From the NCBI GenBank assembly GCA_026014515.1, contig JAOZIG010000499.1, positions 1 to 6,100 on the forward strand: a DNA stretch of 6,100 nt, given 5' to 3'. Both the position numbers and the translations under genes were made by a program. The stretch is from Candidatus Bathyarchaeota archaeon. GTDB taxonomy: Archaea; Thermoproteota; Bathyarchaeia; TCS64. This document shows, one piece after another, positions 1 to 6,011 of this stretch. The notes below the pieces were generated by a model. The model did no database searches. It saw only the letters and a program-made list of their open reading frames with translations, and was not told where the DNA came from. How positions within the stretch are numbered: the first letter of the stretch is position 1; every line of letters begins with the position of its first letter.

Positions 1-529
1 GGGTGGCTGCAAGGGCGCCTATTCCGCCGTCTTCTTCACCGATGACGCTTTCTAGGATTACCTTGCCTTTGAGTTTGATTCCCGCGTCTTGTATTGCCTT
101 GATTGCGTAGATGCCGCAGGTTAATCCGCCTTTCATGTCCACTGAGCCTCTTCCCATAATCTTCCCATCAACAGCTGTGCCCCGCCATGGTGGGTTCTCC
201 CAATTGGATTCGTCTCCGGGTGGTACCACATCAATATGCCCGTTTAGAATCAGGGTTTTACCGCCACGATCCTCACCAAGTACACCCACAACGCCAACTG
301 CGTTCTTTCTGACGCCTTCTGAGCTATAATCAGGGTGTTTGGCTAGTTCTTCAAGATCAATATCCCATTTATCAACCTTCATCCCGATGGAAGCTAGTTT
401 TTCTGCGATGTTTTCCTGTGCTTTTTTCTCGTCACCTGTCATGCTGGGTATCGCGATGATCTCGGAGAGATATTCCAGCATATCATCTATGTTGATGGCG
501 TCGAGAACACGTTGCTCAGTCTTGTTCAT
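1..529 (-). CDS. M20-family metallo-deacylase/peptidase (ArgE/DapE/ACY1-like), N-terminal 176 residues, cut by window edge
   Basis: This is the N-terminal part of a zinc-dependent M20 amidohydrolase, the family of acetylornithine deacetylase (ArgE), succinyl-diaminopimelate desuccinylase (DapE), aminoacylase-1 and carboxypeptidase G2. Visible motifs are NGHIDVVPPGD at about residues 96-106 (metal ligand H98, and D100), GRGSVDMKGG at 126-135 (bridging metal ligand D131), and GEEDGG at 164-169 (general base E165, metal ligand E166). The later metal ligands and the dimerisation domain lie beyond the left edge. There is no signal peptide, so it is probably cytoplasmic. The ATG at 529-527 overlaps the upstream TAA stop as TAATG. 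A TGAGG Shine-Dalgarno lies 8 nt upstream, inside the end of the upstream gene, so the start is well supported and translation is probably coupled. Family membership is firm, but the substrate (N-acetyl, N-succinyl, N-acyl amino acid or peptide) cannot be told from this part, so no gene symbol is given. Confidence 0.9.
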   Translation of the reverse strand, partial: MNKTEQRVLDAINIDDMLEYLSEIIAIPSMTGDEKKAQENIAEKLASIGMKVDKWDIDLEELAKHPDYSSEGVRKNAVGVVGVLGEDRGGKTLILNGHIDVVPPGDESNWENPPWRGTAVDGKIMGRGSVDMKGGLTCGIYAIKAIQDAGIKLKGKVILESVIGEEDGGIGALAAT

Positions 530-1371
530 TACCGAGTCCTCAATATTGGTCGTGTTAGACAGGTTGGACCGCCTTCTGTTTTGAGACTTATCTCTACTCC
601 CTTGTATGTGTGAACTTGGCACCCAACTTCCTCAAGCCTTGATTGAGTTTCGGGTACACAGTCTAGGATCATTATGTTTCGTGGGCCTAGTGCTAGGATG
701 TTTGTACCCATCTTGTTGAACTCCTCTTCTGAGACATCAATCATGTCAACGCCTCTTACTCTGAGTAGTTTCCAGAATGGGACAGGGAATAATGGGCTGT
801 AGATAACAGCTAAGTCATGATCAGCATAGCTAATGAGACTCATGAGGTGTAAGCATGCCTCGGGTCCATAGAAGTAGGGGAGATCAACGGGGATTACTTT
901 GATTCCTATGGGTTCTAGTGCTTCCTTCATCTGGACTAGTCCCGTTTTGTTGGTTCTGAAGCCTTGTCCTAGAGCTAGTGTTTCCTCGTCCAGCCAGAGG
1001 GTGTCGCCTCCTTCTACTGTGGCTTCCCCGTGTATCCGGTAGTGGATGGGTATGTCTAGTTCCTTGAGTCTGCGTTCCATGGGTTTCTCTTCGCCTTTTC
1101 TGAGGCGTTTACCCATCTGGAAGATTATCGCGCCTTCATCTGTGATTATAGCTGGATCGTATGTGAATATGGAGTCAGCATGTTCAGGCTGATACTCGGG
1201 ATGATAAAGCACCTCAACTCCCTCATTTCGCATTATCTCGGTGAATGCATCATGTTCTCTTTGTGCCTCTTCTAGGTCTAGTGGCGCCGTGTAGTGCCAT
1301 TTCTCGTAATCTTTAACGGCGAATCCCTTGTCTGGGCGTTTCACCAGTACCCGTTTGAGGGAGTTTACCAT
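529..1371 (-). CDS. Arginine deiminase/DDAH-like guanidino-group-modifying enzyme (COG1834-type)
   Basis: This is a complete member of the pentein-fold guanidino-modifying superfamily, which includes arginine deiminase, dimethylargininase (DDAH), amidinotransferases and N-succinylarginine dihydrolase. From the chosen ATG (280 aa) the motifs are SIFTYDP near residues 67-73, EGGD at 120-123 (catalytic acid E120), CLHLMS at about 173-178 (catalytic His H175), and GGPTCLTRP near 267-275 (nucleophile C271). The full catalytic set Glu/His/Cys is present, so a hydrolase or transferase on arginine or a derivative is likely. The arginine deiminase signature FTRDP reads FTYDP here, which fits the DDAH-like branch better than classical ArcA. 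The frame is open upstream to a TTG at 1437, but the ATG at 1371 begins MVNSLKRVLVKRP, the usual first strand of this fold, and the extra 22 residues look unrelated. Neither start has a convincing ribosome-binding site. The gene ends in the TAATG overlap with the M20 gene. Exact substrate is unknown. Confidence 0.85.
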   Translation of the reverse strand: MVNSLKRVLVKRPDKGFAVKDYEKWHYTAPLDLEEAQREHDAFTEIMRNEGVEVLYHPEYQPEHADSIFTYDPAIITDEGAIIFQMGKRLRKGEEKPMERRLKELDIPIHYRIHGEATVEGGDTLWLDEETLALGQGFRTNKTGLVQMKEALEPIGIKVIPVDLPYFYGPEACLHLMSLISYADHDLAVIYSPLFPVPFWKLLRVRGVDMIDVSEEEFNKMGTNILALGPRNIMILDCVPETQSRLEEVGCQVHTYKGVEISLKTEGGPTCLTRPILRTR

Positions 1372-1435
1372 ACTCTGACAGCCGTAACTCAATGTGATCA
1401 GAGAATATCGGACAAGTTTTGATTTAACAGTATTC

Positions 1436-1444
1436 AAAGAAAAA
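1436..1444 (-). terminator. Possible T-rich archaeal terminator after the S9 peptidase gene
   Basis: Three bases after the TAA stop of the S9 peptidase gene, the minus strand reads TTTTTCTTT. Archaeal RNA polymerase often terminates on such T-rich tracts without a hairpin. The run is short and interrupted, so readthrough into the downstream gene is equally plausible. Confidence 0.3.
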
Positions 1445-1446
1445 GG

Positions 1447-3351
1447 TTATTTGAGGTACTTGTCGAACCAGTCAAGCATCAATCTGTACCGTCGTTTACG
1501 TAGACTCATCCGAGCCACTGACCTGAAGGTGTGGGGTCCCTCCATGAACATGGCGAGCTGAGTCTCCTTACCTAGATACTTGAGGGCGGTGTAGAACTCT
1601 ATGCTTTGGTCTATCCAGCACCTGTAATCGTTCCAGCTGTGGACAAAGAGAACCGGGGTATCCACCATGTTGGCGTAGGTTATGGGGCTTTTATCCACAT
1701 AGGTGTCAAGGTTGCTCCATGGGTTTCCCCCTACCTGTTCTGGTGTGAAGTGGAACCCGATGTCGCTTGTGCCGAAGAAGGCTGTCCAGCTGCTGATGCT
1801 GTTTTGGCTGATGGCTGTCCGGAACATGTCATTGTGGGTGATAACCCAGTTGGTCATGAAGCCACCATAGCTGAGACCAGTGATACCGAGACGTTTCTTG
1901 TCTATCCATGGATAAAGCTCTAGGGCGGTCTTGACGCCTGCAATGAGGTCCGAGTAGTCCCATATTCCCCATTCACCCCTGATGTCACCGAACTCTTGGC
2001 TGTAGCCTCCGCTACCTCTGATGTTCACATAGATGACTGCGTAGCCATGTGATGCGTAGAGTTGATGCTCAAACATGAAGCTATCACCGAACTTGCTCTT
2101 GGGTCCACCGTGAATATCAAGCACCGCTGGATATGATTCGCCTTCCATCCAGTCTGTTGGTTTTAGTATCCAGCCTTCGACTGTTGCCCCGTCTTTCTGT
2201 TTGAAGCTATATTGTTGCGCTGGCTGTAGTTTGATCTCTTCAATGAGTTTCTTGTTGAGATTGGTTAGCTGCCTCTCCCCGGTGTCCAGTACCCAGAGTT
2301 CAGGTGTCTTATCGATGTTCACACGCGTATAAGCTACAAATCCATCCTTGACGCTAAACTCTTCAAGGCTATACTGACCCTTCAATACGGGTTTGATGTT
2401 ACCGTTCTTTGCGTCTATTTTGTGAAGCTCGTGTCGGTCACTGTCTGAGACTGGGAAATAGATGAAATCACCGTCCCAGATGGGTTCACAGCCACCAGCA
2501 TACATGCTTCTGATGTCATGATAATGGCGTTTACTGGAGCCACGGTCAAGCTTCCCAGTTAGATTCGTTACAGAGCCACCATCATGGGCGATCTTATGGA
2601 CAGTAACATGGGTGGCGTAGCCTCTGCTTCCATCGCTGCCTGTGAAGGCTATCTCTTCTCCATCTGGGCTCCACTGTAGGCTCTGGATCATGTATCCGCT
2701 GAGAATACGGTCTCTTACACCAGACTCTAGATCATATACGTTGAGATCTGATTCGCCGGGGCGAAGTGGATTAGCTGATTGACAGTACGCGACCTTTCCA
2801 TCAAGTTCGGCGTAGCACTGGACGCTCATGTCACCCTCAGAGATAACAGATACCTCACCCGATGCTACATCGAGTCTGTGAAGATGTTTTGTCCGGTAAT
2901 ATGTCCAGCCCTCACCGTTATACCAGATGGGTATCTTGTCGATTATCTTGACATCAGGGTCATCCTCACCCACACCAGATACAAAATAGATGGACTCACT
3001 GTCGCTACTCCATTTAGGCGCTGAAGCTCCACCACTATATCTGCCTAATAGCTTTGATTCGCCTTTCTCTGCTAGCCAGATGCCTGTTCCCTTCTCAGAT
3101 TTCTCCATGTCATTTCTGCTTGTATAGAGAATCTTATCTCCATATGGAGCCCAATCAGGATTTGTAGGATTCCCCTCATCGATACCCCAGAGTTTCTCGC
3201 CAGTCCGTCTGTCTATCACCACTAGCTCTGTCCGGTACTCTTCTCCGTCTGGCTTTGTGACTAGGTAGAGTATCTTTGAGGCGTCTGGTGATAGGGTGGG
3301 TCTGGCTATCATATTGAAGTTTTCGAGGTCTTCAATCATTAATCCACGCAT
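1447..3351 (-). CDS. S9-family serine peptidase (acylaminoacyl-peptidase / prolyl oligopeptidase type)
   Basis: This is a cytosolic two-domain serine peptidase of family S9, probably S9C (acylaminoacyl-peptidase-like), which removes N-acylated or short residues from peptides. From the chosen ATG it has 634 aa, usual for the family. About residues 15-365 form a beta-propeller, seen as repeats such as LSPDASKILY, WAPYGDKILY, WSSDSESIYF and WSPDGEEIAF. About 375-634 form the alpha/beta-hydrolase, with HGGPKS for the oxyanion region near 414, the nucleophile in GLSYGGF (S494), the acid in HSWNDYRC (D575), and the histidine in EGPHTF (H607). The triad is intact and there is no signal peptide. A GTG at 3372 would add 7 residues, but the ATG at 3351 is preceded by AAAGGTGA with 5 nt spacing, and the mapped TATA box would start the transcript downstream of that GTG. 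It is the first gene of the leftward cluster, divergent from purD. True endo- versus acyl-amino specificity cannot be decided by eye. Confidence 0.93.
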   Translation of the reverse strand: MRGLMIEDLENFNMIARPTLSPDASKILYLVTKPDGEEYRTELVVIDRRTGEKLWGIDEGNPTNPDWAPYGDKILYTSRNDMEKSEKGTGIWLAEKGESKLLGRYSGGASAPKWSSDSESIYFVSGVGEDDPDVKIIDKIPIWYNGEGWTYYRTKHLHRLDVASGEVSVISEGDMSVQCYAELDGKVAYCQSANPLRPGESDLNVYDLESGVRDRILSGYMIQSLQWSPDGEEIAFTGSDGSRGYATHVTVHKIAHDGGSVTNLTGKLDRGSSKRHYHDIRSMYAGGCEPIWDGDFIYFPVSDSDRHELHKIDAKNGNIKPVLKGQYSLEEFSVKDGFVAYTRVNIDKTPELWVLDTGERQLTNLNKKLIEEIKLQPAQQYSFKQKDGATVEGWILKPTDWMEGESYPAVLDIHGGPKSKFGDSFMFEHQLYASHGYAVIYVNIRGSGGYSQEFGDIRGEWGIWDYSDLIAGVKTALELYPWIDKKRLGITGLSYGGFMTNWVITHNDMFRTAISQNSISSWTAFFGTSDIGFHFTPEQVGGNPWSNLDTYVDKSPITYANMVDTPVLFVHSWNDYRCWIDQSIEFYTALKYLGKETQLAMFMEGPHTFRSVARMSLRKRRYRLMLDWFDKYLK

Positions 3352-3356
3352 TGTGT

Positions 3357-3362
3357 TCACCT
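3357..3362 (-). promoter_or_regulatory. Shine-Dalgarno AGGTGA deciding the S9 peptidase start
   Basis: On the minus strand AAAGGTGA is followed by ACACA and then ATG (3351-3349). AGGTGA is complementary to the 3' end of archaeal and bacterial 16S rRNA, and the 5-nt spacing is normal. It favours this ATG over the in-frame GTG at 3372. Confidence 0.7.
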
Positions 3363-3385
3363 TTACATGCACAATTATCTACAAA

Positions 3386-3396
3386 CCAATATAACT
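3386..3396 (-). promoter_or_regulatory. TATA-like box for the leftward S9 peptidase transcript
   Basis: The minus strand reads AGTTATATTGG, centred near 3391. Archaeal TATA boxes lie about 26 nt before the start site, which puts transcription start near 3365. That leaves a leader of about 14 nt containing the AGGTGA ribosome-binding site. The box is nearly symmetrical (plus strand CCAATATAACT), so it could also act rightward. Confidence 0.5.
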
Positions 3397-3410
3397 TGAT
3401 CAGGGAGTCG

Positions 3411-3419
3411 CTTATATCC
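3411..3419 (+). promoter_or_regulatory. TATA-like box for leaderless purD
   Basis: The plus strand reads CTTATATCC with the TTATAT core at 3412-3417. Its centre is about 26-27 nt upstream of the A of the purD ATG at 3441, the spacing expected when transcription starts at or next to the start codon. No Shine-Dalgarno precedes that ATG, which agrees with a leaderless mRNA. It sits about 20 bp from the leftward S9 box, so the two promoters probably compete. Confidence 0.6.
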
Positions 3420-3440
3420 AATAACCATTTCTTGTATCCT

Positions 3441-4682
3441 ATGAAGGTACTCGTTGTAGGTAACGGAGCACGCGAGCACGCCATAGCTAAGAAACTGGCA
3501 GAAGAACCCATTGAACTCTCAGCAGCTATGGCAAAGCTAAACCCAGGCATCGCGGCTCTTAGCACACATGTTGATTTATTCGATCTTAATAAGCCAGAGA
3601 ACTACTCCAAGTACAAGGATATTGACATAGCCTTCATAGGACCAGAGACCCCGTTATCCTTTGGGGTAGCTGATTATCTTATGGATATGGGGGTCCAAAC
3701 TGTTGGACCAGTGAAGGCAACAGCGAGACTTGAATGGAGTAAGGCGTATGCACGAGAGGTTCTCACTGATAATGGGATCAAGGGTAACCCGGATTACAAG
3801 ATATGCCGCAACATGGCTGACGTCAAGGAGTTTCTCGATAAACACTCTGAGGTCGCCGTGAAACCAGATGTATTGACTGGCGGGAAAGGTGTCCGAGTTA
3901 CCGGTCAACATATGCTGAACCGTAAAGAGGTGGAGGATTATAGTGCTGAACGCATCAACGAGGATGGCTTAGTGGTATTGGAGGAAAAGCTCGTTGGTAA
4001 GGAGTTTACGCTACAAGCATACAGTGATGGGACTAGCCTGAAATTCATGCCACTGGTACGAGACTTCAAACGAGCCTACAATAACGATGAAGGTCCAAAC
4101 ACGGGGAGCATGGGGAGCTTCAGCTGTGTTGATCACGATATGCCTGACTTGGATGACAAAGCGGTTGAGGCTGGAAAGCGTATCATGAGGGAGACCATCA
4201 GGGCTATGCGTAATGGTGATGGCGAGTTTAAGGGGGTTCTTTATGGTGGATTTATGGTTACAGCCGATGACACTTATCTTATTGAGTATAACTGTCGTTT
4301 TGGTGACCCAGAGGCTATCAACGTGTTGAGTTTGCTTGAGAAACCACTCACTGAGGTGGGGTATGGTATAGTTGATGGACAATTACCAAACTTTGGTTTC
4401 GAGAAACAGGCAACGGTCTGTGTTTACCTGACACCAGAGGGGTATCCAACGTCGCCTTTGAAGGATCAACCAGTAGAGGTGGGAGAAGGGATTGGTAGCG
4501 AGATATACTATGCTTCTGTCTATGATGATAATGGGGTAATCAAGACAACTACAAGTAGAGCCATCGCGTTATTATGCAAGGGAGATTCTGTGCCTATCGC
4601 CCGTAGAAGAGTCTACGAGGATGTGGACAAGATAACGGGAAAACTCCATTACCGCACTGATATCGCGGCTGGCATCCAGTAA
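3441..4682 (+). CDS. purD: Phosphoribosylamine--glycine ligase (GAR synthetase)
   Basis: PurD catalyses the second step of de novo purine synthesis: 5-phosphoribosylamine + glycine + ATP give glycinamide ribonucleotide. It is a cytosolic ATP-grasp enzyme. In the 413-aa product the N-terminal Rossmann-like domain opens MKVLVVGNGAREHA (1-14). GPETPL lies at 67-72, the ATP-binding loop KPDVLTGGKGV at 141-151, the glycine/phosphate region PNTGSMG at 219-225, and the metal/ATP signature EYNCRFGDPE at 282-291, with cysteine where valine is common. The C-terminal domain ends with the characteristic HYRTDIAAG. Length and motif order are those of a complete, active enzyme. The frame is open upstream to 3351, but those 30 codons run through both promoters and do not resemble PurD. 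The ATG at 3441 matches the family start and the TATA spacing. No other pur genes are in the window. Confidence 0.97.
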   Translation: MKVLVVGNGAREHAIAKKLAEEPIELSAAMAKLNPGIAALSTHVDLFDLNKPENYSKYKDIDIAFIGPETPLSFGVADYLMDMGVQTVGPVKATARLEWSKAYAREVLTDNGIKGNPDYKICRNMADVKEFLDKHSEVAVKPDVLTGGKGVRVTGQHMLNRKEVEDYSAERINEDGLVVLEEKLVGKEFTLQAYSDGTSLKFMPLVRDFKRAYNNDEGPNTGSMGSFSCVDHDMPDLDDKAVEAGKRIMRETIRAMRNGDGEFKGVLYGGFMVTADDTYLIEYNCRFGDPEAINVLSLLEKPLTEVGYGIVDGQLPNFGFEKQATVCVYLTPEGYPTSPLKDQPVEVGEGIGSEIYYASVYDDNGVIKTTTSRAIALLCKGDSVPIARRRVYEDVDKITGKLHYRTDIAAGIQ

Positions 4683-4708
4683 CCATATAACCAATACAGG
4701 ATATACGA

Positions 4709-4718
4709 AGAGGGGGAG
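4709..4718 (+). promoter_or_regulatory. Purine-rich Shine-Dalgarno before the scpB GTG start
   Basis: The sequence AGAGGGGGAG runs up to 4 nt before the GTG at 4723. It offers either GAGG with 9-nt spacing or GGAG with close spacing. This supports a GTG start and leadered translation, in contrast to purD. A CATATAAC box at 4684-4691 could be a separate promoter, but it would start transcription inside this site, so cotranscription with purD is more likely. Confidence 0.6.
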
Positions 4719-4722
4719 AAAC

Positions 4723-5262
4723 GTGACCGAGAGCGATAAAATAGCTGAACTGGAGGCTATTCTCTACGCAGCAAGTAGACCCATGGGTCTTACAGACATT
4801 GTTTCACGTCTAAGATTGGAGAATGAGGTGGAGGCAGACAAACTGGTCACAGAGCTTCAGGATCACTTTATCGAAGATGATAGTGCACTTGAGATTATCA
4901 AGCTCCCACAGGACAGGGTTGTTCTACAGCTTAGACCAGAGTTCACTAAACAGGCTGGGAGATACAGTCTTAAACCGCTTCTGAGTGAGGGCGCGCTCCG
5001 TACATTGAGTTATATTGCTTATCATCAGCCTGTAGAGCAGACTGATGTCAGTAGTGCTCGTGGAAGCCAAGCCTACAAGCATCTGAATCAGCTTGATGAG
5101 ATGGGTTTGATCAAGCGAGAGAGAAGTGGAAGAACCTACATTGTGCATACTACGCAGGATTTCGCGGATTATCTCGGGTTAAGCACTGAGCGTACCCAGA
5201 TGAGGCGTCAACTAAGGAGCATCTTCAGGAAGCTTGAGGTTGACGAGATGGAGAAGAAATAA
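4723..5262 (+). CDS. scpB: Segregation and condensation protein B (ScpB), condensin kite subunit
   Basis: ScpB dimers bind the kleisin ScpA and regulate the SMC condensin complex that organises and segregates the chromosome. The product is 179 aa, typical for ScpB, with two winged-helix domains. The first is at about residues 5-80 (opening KIAELEAILYAASRPMGLTD). The second is at about 85-150, with the recognisable LSEGALRTLSYIAYHQPV at 88-105, then a recognition-helix region (SSARGSQAYKHLNQL) and the wing LIKRERSGRTYIV. The C-terminal tail is charged and rich in Arg/Lys/Glu. The start is GTG with a strong purine-rich ribosome-binding site. It lies 40 bp after purD on the same strand, likely in one transcript. 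Neither ScpA nor SMC is adjacent, although they often are. A generic winged-helix regulator is the main alternative, but the IAYHQPV motif favours ScpB. Confidence 0.88.
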   Translation: MTESDKIAELEAILYAASRPMGLTDIVSRLRLENEVEADKLVTELQDHFIEDDSALEIIKLPQDRVVLQLRPEFTKQAGRYSLKPLLSEGALRTLSYIAYHQPVEQTDVSSARGSQAYKHLNQLDEMGLIKRERSGRTYIVHTTQDFADYLGLSTERTQMRRQLRSIFRKLEVDEMEKK

Positions 5263-5264
5263 GC

Positions 5265-5915
5265 TTAATGTTCCAGACTATAAGCGTCTATATCTCTGTG
5301 CCATTCATCTGGTTCAAACGTCTTTGGTATCGTATCCTCACCAAACAATAGATCAACAAGATATCGTGGCTTTTTCCCACCGATATACATTGATTTGCTG
5401 CATGAGACACAGTAGACCACCACATCCTCAACTGGCATCTCATCTGCTCGTTCCCTCATCTTCTCCTTAACCTCATCAACGGGAAGTACACTATAGTAGC
5501 TATCTCCGCAACAAGTACCATATGTTCTGGTTTTCTCTGGTTCAACCACATTGATGTTCATTCTTTTCAGTAGTTTTCTTACAGCCTCGTGGACTTGTGA
5601 CTGGTTTCTCGTCGGACACGCATCTAACACAGTCATGGATTGGCCATGATGGTCGGGGTAATTGAACCCACTTTCTGCGATTATCTCCCATGCGCTGATT
5701 GTGGTTGATTTTGTATAATTCTCTCTATATCTTCTGTCGCATCCTGGGCACGTGTTGATCACAGTGACATCGTCATCTAGTTCTGGATGATTCCTACAGC
5801 AAATGTCCAATCGATCTATGTCTCCTAATATACTGCTTAAGGTCTCGTACATTTTTTCAGCGAGGTGCGGTTTGTAGATGGTTAGTGCGCAGCCAGGCGC
5901 ATATACGTATTTCAT
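5265..5915 (-). CDS. Small CCG-domain cysteine-rich protein (HdrB/LutA/GlpC-like)
   Basis: This is a 216-aa soluble protein with two cysteine-rich CCG-type domains, as in heterodisulfide reductase subunit HdrB, the lactate-utilisation protein LutA/YkgE and the C-terminal half of GlpC. In those proteins such motifs bind an unusual [4Fe-4S] cluster or pass electrons. The second half has the classical pattern: C100, then C135-C136-G, then C169-x2-C172. The first half is divergent: C9, C39-C40 followed by R instead of G, then only 15 residues to C56-x2-C59. All ten cysteines fall in these motifs. It is shorter than the roughly 290 aa usual for HdrB. No transmembrane segment or ferredoxin domain is visible. 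The ATG at 5915 fits a TATA box at 5945-5952 and a leader of about 7 nt. It converges on scpB with a 2-bp gap. No redox partner genes are visible, so electron donor and acceptor are unknown. Confidence 0.8.
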   Translation of the reverse strand: MKYVYAPGCALTIYKPHLAEKMYETLSSILGDIDRLDICCRNHPELDDDVTVINTCPGCDRRYRENYTKSTTISAWEIIAESGFNYPDHHGQSMTVLDACPTRNQSQVHEAVRKLLKRMNINVVEPEKTRTYGTCCGDSYYSVLPVDEVKEKMRERADEMPVEDVVVYCVSCSKSMYIGGKKPRYLVDLLFGEDTIPKTFEPDEWHRDIDAYSLEH

Positions 5916-5944
5916 ATGGCTTCTTGGGTTAGCTTGTCTCTGAG

Positions 5945-5952
5945 ATTATATT
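5945..5952 (-). promoter_or_regulatory. TATA-like box for the CCG-domain gene
   Basis: The minus strand reads AATATAAT, within CCAATATAATC. Its centre is about 34 nt upstream of the ATG at 5915, which predicts a start near 5922 and a very short leader. No Shine-Dalgarno is visible before this ATG, consistent with leaderless or near-leaderless translation. Confidence 0.5.
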
Positions 5953-5974
5953 GGTTGACTCCGATTCTTGTTGT

Positions 5975-5982
5975 CAATATTC
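5975..5982 (+). promoter_or_regulatory. Weak TATA-like box for the rightward membrane-protein gene
   Basis: The plus strand reads CAATATTC, centred about 34 nt before the ATG at 6012, which predicts a start near 6004. It is a weak match, proposed mainly because the geometry mirrors that of the divergent gene. Confidence 0.3.
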
Positions 5983-5995
5983 TTTTCTCCCAGCG

Positions 5996-6010
5996 GTACC
6001 ATTCTGGTAC
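5996..6010. repeat. Perfect 6-bp inverted repeat directly before the start codon
   Basis: GTACCA-TTC-TGGTAC is a perfect palindrome with a 3-bp spacer, ending 1 nt before the ATG at 6012. It lies across the predicted transcription start, so it could be an operator or a small RNA hairpin. Arms of this size also arise by chance in several kilobases, so the function is speculative. Confidence 0.4.
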
Positions 6011-6011
6011 T

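Noticed and set aside
111..584. Two plus-strand open frames opposite the M20 gene and the end of the DDAH-like gene
   Set aside because: Both are antisense to clear M20 metal-binding motifs, and their serine/proline-rich products look like shadows.
1372..1437. TTG-initiated 22-residue N-terminal extension of the DDAH-like protein
   Set aside because: It has no Shine-Dalgarno, overlaps a T-rich tract right after the previous stop, and does not look like this fold. The ATG at 1371 gives the expected family start. Kept only as an open question in the findings.
1606..1923. Plus-strand open frame opposite the S9 hydrolase domain
   Set aside because: It lies entirely antisense to the strongly conserved catalytic region and has no recognisable domain or ribosome-binding site, so it is a codon-bias shadow.
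3352..3372. GTG start at 3372 for the S9 peptidase
   Set aside because: The predicted transcript starts downstream of it, and the AGGTGA site with normal spacing points to the ATG at 3351.
3351..3440. Upstream extension of the purD reading frame by 30 codons
   Set aside because: It would span both predicted promoters and overlap the divergent gene. PurD proteins begin at the MKVLVVGNGAREHA motif encoded from 3441.
4011..4382. Minus-strand open frame opposite purD
   Set aside because: It is antisense to the conserved PurD ATP-grasp region and shows no family-like features.
5234..5470. Plus-strand open frame spanning the end of scpB and the CCG gene
   Set aside because: It overlaps two well-supported genes in other frames, and its product is low-complexity with no motif.
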